Shown: positions 9,428 to 17,437 of the stretch, in pieces
How the letters are laid out: each line of letters starts with the position of its first letter
How positions within the stretch are numbered: the stretch's first letter is position 1
Assembly: GCA_029261855.1 (NCBI GenBank)
Contig: JAJDAN010000063.1
Span: 1 to 50,489, forward strand
Length of the DNA: 50,489 nucleotides
Direction: 5' to 3'
Source: Deltaproteobacteria bacterium
GTDB lineage: Bacteria > Myxococcota_A > UBA9160 > UBA4427
Made by a program: the position numbers and the translations under genes
Notes under the pieces: model-generated
What the model was told of the DNA's origin: nothing
The model's database searches: none
Seen by the model: the letters and a program-made list of their open reading frames with translations, nothing else

Positions 9428-10125
9428 TCGCTCGCAAGCATACGCGACGGGCCAGGATCGAGCCCCGCGCGTTCGAGCAGGTCGCGGTAGTCCTCGGGTG
9501 TGTCGCAGTCGCGCATGCTGCGCAGGTCCGGATCGACGCTCCGGAGTTCGTCCGCTTCGACCACGAGAACGCCTGGCTCGTTTGCGAGCAGGCGAGGGCG
9601 CAGCTCGCCCCGGGCCAGGAGCGCTTCGGCGGCCGGGAGCAGCGATCGGCTGTAGACCGCTGTCGTTGGCACGAGGTGTCCGTCGATGCGTGGGATCGCG
9701 GCGCGGTGGCCCTCGGCCAGCTCGAAGAGCCGGGCGACGAGGGCGGGCTCGAGCAGCGGCGAGTCACAGGAGATCACGAAAGCCCGCTCGGACTGGATGG
9801 CGCGCAGGCCCGCGATCACGCCCGCCAGGGGTCCGAGCCCTTCCGCGGGATCGCGCGCGACGGGAACCGATCGCCCCGGGCTGCCGGCGACGTCCAGGGC
9901 GGGCAGACGCTGCCCCTCGCGCGCCACGAGCCAGAGCTCGTCGACCTCGGTTGCCAGGATCCGAGCGACCCGGGAGAGCAGCGTCTCGTCGCCGAAGGGC
10001 AGGCTCGCCTTGTCGGCCCCCATTCGACGGGACGCCCCGCCGCACAGCACCAGACCTGCTCGTCCCTGACCCGACCCCACGTCCGTTTCGGCCTCCCGGT
10101 GCTCGTGCCTGACAGTGGCTGACAT
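9424..10125 (-). CDS. mobA: Molybdenum cofactor guanylyltransferase
   Basis: MobA attaches GMP to molybdopterin to make the guanine-dinucleotide cofactor needed by formate dehydrogenases. The 233-residue protein has the nucleotidyltransferase signature LVLCGGASRRMGADKASLPF near residue 24, and a later CDSPLL segment corresponding to the metal-binding region. It is the first gene of the fdh operon, and its stop overlaps the fdhB start. The ATG at 10125 was chosen although no clear Shine-Dalgarno sequence precedes it; a GTG about 15 codons downstream is an alternative. The frame upstream of 10125 runs antisense through the TetR gene and is not used. Confidence 0.9.
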   Translation of the reverse strand: MSATVRHEHREAETDVGSGQGRAGLVLCGGASRRMGADKASLPFGDETLLSRVARILATEVDELWLVAREGQRLPALDVAGSPGRSVPVARDPAEGLGPLAGVIAGLRAIQSERAFVISCDSPLLEPALVARLFELAEGHRAAIPRIDGHLVPTTAVYSRSLLPAAEALLARGELRPRLLANEPGVLVVEADELRSVDPDLRSMRDCDTPEDYRDLLERAGLDPGPSRMLASE

Positions 10126-10126
10126 T

Positions 10127-10140
10127 GCAGTAAGTTCTGC
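10127..10140. promoter_or_regulatory. Short palindrome in the fdh/TetR divergent promoter region
   Basis: GCAG-N6-CTGC lies in the 45-base gap between mobA and the divergent TetR gene. Its symmetry and place fit an operator for the TetR protein, but the arms are only four bases long. Confidence 0.3.
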
Positions 10141-10170
10141 GCGCCGCCAAGCCGTCGCCGGAGACCGCCG

Positions 10171-10860
10171 TTGCCCGAAGCCGCCCAACAGCCCCGCCGA
10201 CGCCGCCGCACCGCGGAAGAGGCCCGGCACGCCATCCTCGAGGCCGCCCAGCGCCGTCTGGCGGAGTGCGGCCCCGAGGACATCCGGCTGCAGGACATCG
10301 CCGCGGATCTCGGGATCTCGCACCCGGCGATCCTGCATCACTTCGGCAGCCGCGAGGCGTTGATGCGCGAGCTGTCGCGTCACGCCTTCGAGGCGCTCAA
10401 CGACGACCTCGTCCGCGCGCTCGACCAGGGGGCCCGGCACGACAAGGACGCAGAGGAAAGCGGGAACGCAAGCGGGGAGGTGACGGCCTGGCTGGACCAG
10501 GTGTTCGAGACCCTGCGCGACCGGGGGCACGCACGGCTGCTGGCCTGGGGGACGCTGACGGGTCGGCTCCAGTCGGGCGGCGAGGACGAGCCCCACCTGC
10601 TTCACGACCTGGCTCAGGCGGTTCAGGCACGACGCGCTTCGGACGCCGCGCGGGCCGGTCGGCCGTCGCCCGACTTCGAGCAGACGGTCTTCGCCGTGCG
10701 GTTCGTCGCTGCAGCCTTGCTGGGGGACGCGTTGATCGGCCCGGTACTGCGGCGCAGCGCCGGGGTCGACGCGGACTCGGCCAACCAGGAACGTTTTCGT
10801 CGTTGGCTCGCCGCCCAGGTGAACGGTCTGCTCGTTCCCCGGCAGGGCAGCGGCAGCTGA
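10171..10860 (+). CDS. TetR-family transcriptional regulator
   Basis: This 229-residue protein carries an N-terminal TetR helix-turn-helix (about residues 20-65; LQDIAADLGISHPAILHHFG is the recognition region) and a C-terminal all-helical ligand domain of no recognised subclass. The TTG start at 10171 is preceded by GGAGA at a good distance, and no ATG precedes the DNA-binding domain. It is divergent from mobA-fdhB-fdhA with only 45 bases between, so control of formate dehydrogenase and of itself is the natural inference. The ligand is unknown. Confidence 0.88.
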   Translation: MPEAAQQPRRRRRTAEEARHAILEAAQRRLAECGPEDIRLQDIAADLGISHPAILHHFGSREALMRELSRHAFEALNDDLVRALDQGARHDKDAEESGNASGEVTAWLDQVFETLRDRGHARLLAWGTLTGRLQSGGEDEPHLLHDLAQAVQARRASDAARAGRPSPDFEQTVFAVRFVAAALLGDALIGPVLRRSAGVDADSANQERFRRWLAAQVNGLLVPRQGSGS

Positions 10861-10942
10861 TGCGCAAGCGCGTTCCACACGAAACAGTTCAGCGACAGCG
10901 CAACGCATCCGTCGCCGTTGGAAGTCCCTGCTCGTCGGCGGT

Positions 10943-11701
10943 CTAGAAGAGCCCCAGCATGCGGCCGGCCAACGCGACGACGGCCGCGGCCAGCACCGGG
11001 CGAATCAGCCGCTCTCCACCTTCGACCGCGAGTCGCACCCCCACGAAGCCGCCGGCCGTGAAGCCCGCAGTGAGCGCGAGTGCGGGCACCCAGTCCACCT
11101 GGCCACTGAGGACGAAGATGGGAACCGCGACGGCGGTGAGCGCGGCGATCACCACGACCTTCACGCTGTTGGCGCGCACCAGGTCGTAGCCCGCCCGGGA
11201 CATGGCGAAGATGAGGAAGATGCCGACCCCTGCCTGGATGGCGCCGCCGTAGAGTCCAATGGCGAAGAAGACGACGGCGCGCAGCGCCGGCGGCCAGGGC
11301 TTCGGCGGCGTCGGGTCGTCCTTGCGTCGGCCGGGGCGCAGCATCGGCACCAGCAGCAACAGCATCACGACGCCGAAGAGCCGCTCGAACAGCGCGGGGG
11401 TCACCTGGGCGATGGCGTACGAGCCGATCGCGCTGCCTGCGAGAACCGGAAGCAGGATGGGTACGGCGTCGCGGAAGCCGGACACGCCCTCGGCGCGGAA
11501 GCGCCAGGCCGACGTCAGGTTCTGCATCAGCACGCCAACCCGGTTCGTGCCGTTGGCCAGCGTTCCCGGCATGCCGAGCCAGACCAGCAGGCCGACGGTG
11601 ATCAGCGATCCGCCCCCGGCGAGGGTGTTGATGACACCGGCCGCAAAGGCGCCGGCGACCAGGATCGCGAGCTCGAAGGGTTCCATGCGCGCGCCGAGCA
11701 T
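10943..11701 (-). CDS. TauE/SafE family membrane transporter
   Basis: This is a 252-residue polytopic inner-membrane protein of the TauE/SafE (former DUF81) family, proposed exporters of sulfite, sulfoacetate or other small anions. The first half has the family pattern GVINTLAGGGSLITV with the loop GTLANGTNRV. The second half repeats the fold (GAIQAGVGIFLIF). About eight hydrophobic helices are visible. Start candidates are ATG 11701 and ATG 11686, neither with a clear ribosome binding site. The substrate cannot be told, since no sulfur gene is adjacent. The divergent S9 peptidase gene starts 87 bases away. Confidence 0.88.
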   Translation of the reverse strand: MLGARMEPFELAILVAGAFAAGVINTLAGGGSLITVGLLVWLGMPGTLANGTNRVGVLMQNLTSAWRFRAEGVSGFRDAVPILLPVLAGSAIGSYAIAQVTPALFERLFGVVMLLLLVPMLRPGRRKDDPTPPKPWPPALRAVVFFAIGLYGGAIQAGVGIFLIFAMSRAGYDLVRANSVKVVVIAALTAVAVPIFVLSGQVDWVPALALTAGFTAGGFVGVRLAVEGGERLIRPVLAAAVVALAGRMLGLF

Positions 11702-11788
11702 GACAGGTCGGAGGAGAGACGCCAGCCATGGCGCGATGTCCGCGGGATCGCCAAGCTACGCGGCCATGATGATTTTCGCGAAGCCGCG

Positions 11789-13768
11789 ATGAAGTCCCAG
11801 CCCCGCAGCCCCCAGCCCTACGGCAGCTGGCCGACGCCGCTCACCAGCGAGCGGATCCTGTCCGGCGCCCTTCGACTCGGTCGGCCGCAGCTCGATCGCG
11901 GTTGGCTGTACTGGCTGGAGGGACGTCCGTCCGAGGGGGGGCGTCAGGTCGTCGTTCGCGCGCGGCCCGGCGTCGCGGCCGAGGACGTGACCGGCCCCGA
12001 GGAGAATGTTCGCAGCCTGGTCCACGAGTACGGCGGGGGCGAGTACCGGGCGCACGAAGGCAGCCTGGTCTACACGGACATGGCGACGGGTCGGGTGCTC
12101 GTCCGGGACGTCGCCGGCGAGGCGCCGGTGCAGGTCGTCTGTTCCGGCGTCGGGGACCCGGGAGGCGAAGCGGGATCCGCGCGCTACGCGGACTTCGCGG
12201 TGTCGCCGGACGGCGCCTGGGTCGTTGCCGTGGAGGAGCGCGCACGAGCCGGTGCCGAGCCGGAAAACCGCATCGTGGCGTTCCGGCTGGACGCGCCGAC
12301 GCCCCGGGTCGTGGCCTCCGGACACGACTTCTTCAGCTCTCCCTGCTTCTCGCCCGACGGCCGCAGTCTGGCCTACCTGGCCTGGGATCACCCGAACATG
12401 CCGTGGGATGGCACGCGCCTGTTCGTGCGTGCATTTGCGGAAGACGGTCCCCAGGGCGAAGCGCGGTGGGTCGCCGGCGGCTCGAGCGAATCCGTCTTCC
12501 AGCCCGGCTTCTCGCCGGCGGGCGTCCTCACCTTCGTCTCGGATCGCAGTGGCTGGTGGAACCTGTACCGGCAGGAAGTCGACGCTGAAGCGCGCAACCT
12601 GTGCCCGCGAGACGCCGAGTTCGGACGGCCCCAGTGGGTCTTCGGCATGTCGACCTGGGCGTACCGATCCGAGCGGGAGATCCTGTGCAGTGTCTCGGAC
12701 GAGGGCTTCGATCGCATCTGTCGACTCGACGTCGAGACGGGCGAACTCGAGCCGCTCGGACTTCCCGAATCCAACGCCGTCGGCCTCGAGATCGAGCGCG
12801 AGATCGCGTGCTTCGTGGGTGGCTGCCCGGACCGGGCGGCGGCGATCTCGCGGTTGGATCTCGAGACCGGCGAAGCCGAGATCGTTCGCTCGAGCTTCGA
12901 GGTTTCCCTGCCCCCGGAAGCGTTCTCCCTGCCCGAAGCCATCGTGTTTCCGACCCAGGGTGGTCGCAGCGCACACGCGTTCTTCTACCCGCCGACCAAC
13001 CCCGACTTCGAAGGACCGGCGGGTGAGCTTCCGCCGCTGCTGGTCAAGAGCCACGGGGGCCCTACGTCCGCGACGGTCCCGGTCCTGAATCTCTCGATCC
13101 AGTACTGGACGAGCCGGGGCTTTGCGGTGGTCGACGTCAACTACGGTGGCTCGTCGGGCTATGGACGCGCCTACCGCGAACGTCTCGCCGGGAGCTGGGG
13201 CCGAGTGGACGTCGAGGACTGCGTCGCGGCCGCAACTCATCTCGCCGAGACCGGCCGTGTGGACCCGGCGCGCATGGCGATCAGCGGCGGCAGCGCGGGC
13301 GGCTACACGACACTCTGTGCGCTCACCTTTCATGACACCTTCGCCGCCGGCGCCAGTCACTACGGGATCGGCGATCTCGAGGCTCTCGCGCGGGACACCC
13401 ACAAGTTCGAGTCCCGCTACCTCGACGGGCTGGTAGGTCCGTATCCCGAACGCGCCGATCTCTACCGGGAGCGCTCGCCCATCCACTTCAGCGAGCGGCT
13501 CGGGTGCCCGGTGATCTTTTTTCAGGGTCTCGAGGACAAGGTGGTACCGCCCAATCAGGCCGAAGCCATGGTCGCGGCCCTGGCTGCCCGGGGCATCCCA
13601 CACTCCCACGTGACCTTTCCCGGCGAGCAACACGGCTTCCGGCGGGCCGAAAACATCCAGACTGCGCTCGAAGGCGAGCTGTACTTCTACGGCCGCATCT
13701 TCGGGTTCGAGACGGACGTCGCGCCTGCCGGCGTCGAGATCGTCAACGAAGGAGTCTCTCGCACGTGA
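11789..13768 (+). CDS. S9-family prolyl oligopeptidase-like serine peptidase
   Basis: This 659-residue protein combines an N-terminal beta-propeller (WD40/PD40-like blades such as FSPDGRSLAYLAW) with a C-terminal alpha/beta-hydrolase. The catalytic serine is in GGSAGGYTTL near residue 501, the aspartate in GLEDKVVPP near 584 and the histidine in GEQHGF near 615. It resembles the acylaminoacyl-peptidase/dipeptidyl-peptidase branch. No signal peptide is visible, so it is probably cytoplasmic and degrades small peptides. Its stop overlaps the start of the next gene (GTGA), which implies coupled translation with a predicted metalloprotease. Confidence 0.92.
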   Translation: MKSQPRSPQPYGSWPTPLTSERILSGALRLGRPQLDRGWLYWLEGRPSEGGRQVVVRARPGVAAEDVTGPEENVRSLVHEYGGGEYRAHEGSLVYTDMATGRVLVRDVAGEAPVQVVCSGVGDPGGEAGSARYADFAVSPDGAWVVAVEERARAGAEPENRIVAFRLDAPTPRVVASGHDFFSSPCFSPDGRSLAYLAWDHPNMPWDGTRLFVRAFAEDGPQGEARWVAGGSSESVFQPGFSPAGVLTFVSDRSGWWNLYRQEVDAEARNLCPRDAEFGRPQWVFGMSTWAYRSEREILCSVSDEGFDRICRLDVETGELEPLGLPESNAVGLEIEREIACFVGGCPDRAAAISRLDLETGEAEIVRSSFEVSLPPEAFSLPEAIVFPTQGGRSAHAFFYPPTNPDFEGPAGELPPLLVKSHGGPTSATVPVLNLSIQYWTSRGFAVVDVNYGGSSGYGRAYRERLAGSWGRVDVEDCVAAATHLAETGRVDPARMAISGGSAGGYTTLCALTFHDTFAAGASHYGIGDLEALARDTHKFESRYLDGLVGPYPERADLYRERSPIHFSERLGCPVIFFQGLEDKVVPPNQAEAMVAALAARGIPHSHVTFPGEQHGFRRAENIQTALEGELYFYGRIFGFETDVAPAGVEIVNEGVSRT

Positions 13769-14808
13769 ACGACTGGCTTGCGCACTCTCGTGTCATGCGT
13801 CCCGGGTTCTCTCGCTGGGTCTTCGGTGTCGCAGCAGTCGGCTGGCTGGCTTGCGCGGCGCCGCCCTCGGGTTGGGACGTGGACGACCTCGAAGACCGAC
13901 ATCCGTCGGTGGAGGCCGTCGACGGGCATCGACTCGAGGAGACGTTGCCGTACTTCGCGCTCGGCGAAGATGGCTTCGCGCTGTTCCTGTGTCGCTGGTC
14001 GAACGCCGCGCCGGTTCCCGTGTGGCTGCCTCCGAATGCGAGCCCCGATCAGCGCGCGGTTCTCGAACAAGCGGTAGCGGCCTGGCAAGGCGCCGGGCTG
14101 GGCATTTCCTTCGAGGTGGGCACCTGGCAGGGAGCGCCGCCCCTGGCTGGGATCGTCGTGGAGATCGTGGACCCGAGCGCCCGGGCGATCGCCACGGCGG
14201 CGGACACCATCGCCGACTGCGCGATTCCCCAGGAGGTCGTGAAGCCGAGTGAGGATGCGCCCGCGCTGCCCGTGGATGCGGAGCTGCAGTACGCATCGAT
14301 CCACCTGACGGTGGAACGCCCGGACCTGCTCGGCCGTCCCGTGCCGCTGTCGCGAAGCGAGCTGTTGGGGGCGACACTTCACGAGCTGGGACACGCGCTC
14401 GGCTTCGCCGGTCACGTCAAGCGCGGCGAGTCGGTGATGTCGGCCCACGGGCAGATGGATGCCGTCCGCCGTTGGGGTGAACGCATCGAGGCGGGCGAGC
14501 CGTTGTCCGCGCCCAGTGTCCTCGCGCTGTACGCGGCGCCCTCGGGAGCGCGCGTGGGGTGGCTGTCGCTCCAGCGTCGTCAGCTCGATCCCATTCGCGA
14601 GGTCTCCGGGATCGCGACGGGTCTCGGCCTGCGCGGCCCCTATTCGCGGGTGGGCGAGGCGTCGTCGCGCATGCTGTGGCGGGACGATCGCGGCAGCAGC
14701 GTCGGCGTCGTGATCCTCGACTGGCCGCGGGCACTGCACGAGCCGGCGACCCTGGAACCGCGGCCGAACCGCCGCGCCCGCGTGCTCGTCGAGCAGACCG
14801 GGCGCTGA
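13765..14808 (+). CDS. Metzincin-like exported zinc protease
   Basis: This protein (347 residues) has a hydrophobic N-terminus ending at GWLAC (C30) and a zinc motif HELGHALGFAGH at residues 206-217. HExxH is perfect, but the third histidine sits one residue later than in the metzincin consensus HExxHxxGxxH. A matrixin-like fold is likely. The GTG at 13765 was chosen because it overlaps the upstream stop (GTGA) and follows AAGGAG (13749-13754); ATG 13795 has no ribosome binding site. The lipobox-like WLAC has tryptophan at -3, so lipidation is uncertain. The coupled S9 peptidase suggests a shared role in peptide turnover, but they may act in different compartments. Confidence 0.75.
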   Translation: MNDWLAHSRVMRPGFSRWVFGVAAVGWLACAAPPSGWDVDDLEDRHPSVEAVDGHRLEETLPYFALGEDGFALFLCRWSNAAPVPVWLPPNASPDQRAVLEQAVAAWQGAGLGISFEVGTWQGAPPLAGIVVEIVDPSARAIATAADTIADCAIPQEVVKPSEDAPALPVDAELQYASIHLTVERPDLLGRPVPLSRSELLGATLHELGHALGFAGHVKRGESVMSAHGQMDAVRRWGERIEAGEPLSAPSVLALYAAPSGARVGWLSLQRRQLDPIREVSGIATGLGLRGPYSRVGEASSRMLWRDDRGSSVGVVILDWPRALHEPATLEPRPNRRARVLVEQTGR

Positions 14809-14821
14809 CGCGAGCCGCGGC

Positions 14822-16249
14822 TCAGCCGGCGGCGCGTTCGATCAGGCCGAGGCGGAACTGCGCCTCGGAATCCGAAGGATCGATCTCGAGCGCCAGACGG
14901 ATGTGCGCGAGGGCTGGCTCGGGCTCCGGCGGGCTCTTCTTGTAGTAGGCCCAGGCGAGATCGCTCTGGTAGACGCATTCGTGCGGATACAACTCGACGG
15001 CGTTCTTCAGGTAGGCGAGGGCGCCCCGGAAGTCGCCCATGCCGATGAGGATCTCGCCTTTGCGGTAGAAGGTCTCGGCCTGGGCCAGGACCTGGACGTC
15101 CACGTCGGGCAACCCGCCGGCGAGCTTGTTGTCGTAGCTCTCGCGACGCTTCGGGTCGGCCAGGGTTTCGTTGGCCTCGGCGATCTTCGCGAACACCTCG
15201 CCCGCTTCGCGGCGGACGTCCTGGAGCCCCAGACGCGCGATGGCGTCGGGGTGATAGAGCTTGGCGGCCACCAGGTAGGCGCGTCGAATCGCAGCGCGGT
15301 CCGCTGTGGGGTCGACGCCGAGCAGCTCGTAATAGGTGAGCCCGTCGAGCTGCTCGAGTCGCTCGAGCACTTCGGCGCGCATCTTCTCGGCCTGGGGGTT
15401 CACCTTGGCCGCGCCGGCGTCCTTGGCCTTGACGCTCGCAGCGGGACCGGTCGCGGCCGGGCTGGCACCGCGCTCGCTGATCTCGATCTCGATCTCGGCG
15501 ACGTCGTCACTGTTCCGGGCCGCGCGTGGCGTGTCGCTGTAATCGAGGGCGCCGGCTGCGTCCAGCACCCAGAAGGCCGCGAGCGCAGCGGGCGAGCCCG
15601 CGGCACTGCCGATGATGGTTCCCAGGGTCTGGCCACCGGAGAGGCCCGCGATCATGCGTTCGACGGTCGCGTCCAGGGTCAGTCGCCGCACCACCTTCCC
15701 TAGCCCGTTCCCGGCGCTCGCATAGCGGTCGAGACGCGGGGTCAGCCCTTGGAGCATGCGGTCGAGGGGCCAGTGGGTCCGGAGGCCGTCCTGTACGAGT
15801 CGGAAGGGATCGGTGCGGAAGGCCCGGGCGTCCTCGTTGTTTGCGTCGCTCTCGACGCGCTTGAAGTTGCCCTCGGTCCACCCGAAACACTCGACCGCAC
15901 GCCGGCGGATCTGGTCGCGCATGCCGTCGAAGACTTGCTTGGGGCCGAGCAGCTCGAGGGACAGCAGGGCTGCGGCCTCGGCGCTTCCGGACTTGCGGAC
16001 CTGGGCCTCGACCTGGGCGCGCGCGTCGCGATCGATGCTGCCGGCGTCTTCGAGGACGGCGGCGAGGCTCTCGTCCGGCAACGTCGATTCCGACCCGATG
16101 ACGGCCCCGTCCTGGAGCAGGAAGCTCTTCTGCGTGCGACCGCGCGACAGCTCCAGCCGGCCGGTGAAGCGGGCGGCGTACAGGTCGAGAAAGATGTGCG
16201 GGAGCGGGGTCTCGGCCAGGGAGCCGCTCGCGGGGACGGACGGGGTCAT
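14822..16249 (-). CDS. PATAN (DUF4388)-DnaJ-TPR protein
   Basis: This 475-residue protein has three parts. An N-terminal PATAN/DUF4388-like region (LPHIFLDLYAARFTGRLEL, then LLQDGAVIGSES) is typical of delta-proteobacterial gliding and signalling proteins. A J-domain has YYELLGVDPTADRAAIRRAY and the essential HPD at 333-335. The C-terminal region has TPR-like repeats (FYRKGEILIGMGDFRGALAYL). It should bind and stimulate an Hsp70 while docking to a signalling partner. ATG 16249 was preferred to a TTG at 16276 because the domain begins soon after it. It is the last gene of the operon after the HD-GYP and V4R-STAS genes, 66 bases (or 39) behind the latter. Confidence 0.82.
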   Translation of the reverse strand: MTPSVPASGSLAETPLPHIFLDLYAARFTGRLELSRGRTQKSFLLQDGAVIGSESTLPDESLAAVLEDAGSIDRDARAQVEAQVRKSGSAEAAALLSLELLGPKQVFDGMRDQIRRRAVECFGWTEGNFKRVESDANNEDARAFRTDPFRLVQDGLRTHWPLDRMLQGLTPRLDRYASAGNGLGKVVRRLTLDATVERMIAGLSGGQTLGTIIGSAAGSPAALAAFWVLDAAGALDYSDTPRAARNSDDVAEIEIEISERGASPAATGPAASVKAKDAGAAKVNPQAEKMRAEVLERLEQLDGLTYYELLGVDPTADRAAIRRAYLVAAKLYHPDAIARLGLQDVRREAGEVFAKIAEANETLADPKRRESYDNKLAGGLPDVDVQVLAQAETFYRKGEILIGMGDFRGALAYLKNAVELYPHECVYQSDLAWAYYKKSPPEPEPALAHIRLALEIDPSDSEAQFRLGLIERAAG

Positions 16250-16315
16250 TGCCGGGTAGATCGGGTGTTTCCCCAATGCACTTGACCGAACTCCCGGCCC
16301 CGAATCGCTCGCAGA

Positions 16316-17437
16316 TCAGAGCAGGTGGCGCTGGGCATCCGCGATCTGGAACGCGTAGGCGATGGCCTCGGACAGGTCCTTGCGCGTGATCATCAGCGAA
16401 GCCTGCAGCTCGGCGACGATCTCTTCGGACAAGGGGGAAATGCCGGTCAGGATCACCTCGGCGCCCCACGAGAGCATCTCGTTCACCGCGTACTCGAGGG
16501 CGGCGGCGCCGAAGCTCGCGTCGAGGATCGCTCCGCCGAGATCGAGCACGACGACCCGCACCACTCGTGTCGCCTCGTCCCGGGCGAGCATCTCGACGGT
16601 CTGCATCGCCGCTTCCGGGTGACTGAACGGGACCACCATCACCGGCCCCCAGATGTGTACCGCCGGATCGTCCGGGTCCATGTCCGGGGGCAGGGCGTCG
16701 ACCCGTGTTGCGATCGTCGGGATCGATGGCGACGGCGACGGCGATGCCGGGGCGGACGCGGGCACCAGGCTCGGGCCGGTGGTCGGCGCCAGGGCAACGG
16801 CGCGAAGCGCGGAAACGGGCAGTCGCCCCTTGGCCCCTGCCTCGGTTCGGGCCGCGCCTTCGTCGCGCGCCAGGAAGCAGCAGTCTTCGTGGCCGGCGGC
16901 GCGGCAGCGCAGCTCTTCGACGACGATGTCCCGTTCGAGGGTTCCCGACAGCCAGCCGGCCGTGTAGCCGGCGGACAAGCTGCAGGAGGGGTGGTCGGTC
17001 ACCCCGAGCCGGTTCAGCCGTGCCTCGGCCTCGTAGTGGTCCGGCCAGCAGCCTCCCAGTTCGATGCCGGCGGCTTCGGCGCCCGCTTCGGCGCCTTCTG
17101 CACGCGTCGCTCCGCGGCTGGGCCCGAAGCGCATGGCCAGCGGCGGGGTCTCGATCATGCGCGGGCGTCCCTTGCGGCCGGGCTCCGTGTCCCCGATGCG
17201 CGCCGCGTCCCGCAGGCCGTGGAGCGTGCCGATGTGGAACAAGGTGCGCGCCGCCTCTTCCTCGCCGAACTCCGAGACGAGTTCGTGCTGGAATGCAGCG
17301 AGGAACGTTCCGTCAACGAAGAGCTTGGGCTCGTTCATGAGCGCGCTGTCCGGGCCGAAACCCAGGGCGGCCAGAAGCCTCAGCTCGTCGAGTCCCCAGC
17401 CGGAGGGGCCGGGGTCTTCAGCTTCCGATGAACGCAT
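16316..17437 (-). CDS. V4R-like ligand-sensor protein with C-terminal STAS domain
   Basis: The 373-residue protein has a V4R/4-vinyl-reductase-like small-molecule domain at about 40-190. Its typical end is YTAGWLSGTLERDIVVEEL followed by the cysteine-rich CRAAGHEDCCF. A Pro/Ser/Ala linker follows (about 195-250), and then an RsbR-type STAS domain (about 265-373) with VVVLDLGGAILDASFGAAAL. STAS domains of this kind act in partner-switching stressosome circuits; the D-x-GG-x-x-DAS segment is where a phosphorylatable Ser/Thr usually lies. The start overlaps the end of the HD-GYP gene by 20 bases. A start at ATG 17338 is possible but would trim the sensor. Confidence 0.8.
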   Translation of the reverse strand: MRSSEAEDPGPSGWGLDELRLLAALGFGPDSALMNEPKLFVDGTFLAAFQHELVSEFGEEEAARTLFHIGTLHGLRDAARIGDTEPGRKGRPRMIETPPLAMRFGPSRGATRAEGAEAGAEAAGIELGGCWPDHYEAEARLNRLGVTDHPSCSLSAGYTAGWLSGTLERDIVVEELRCRAAGHEDCCFLARDEGAARTEAGAKGRLPVSALRAVALAPTTGPSLVPASAPASPSPSPSIPTIATRVDALPPDMDPDDPAVHIWGPVMVVPFSHPEAAMQTVEMLARDEATRVVRVVVLDLGGAILDASFGAAALEYAVNEMLSWGAEVILTGISPLSEEIVAELQASLMITRKDLSEAIAYAFQIADAQRHLL

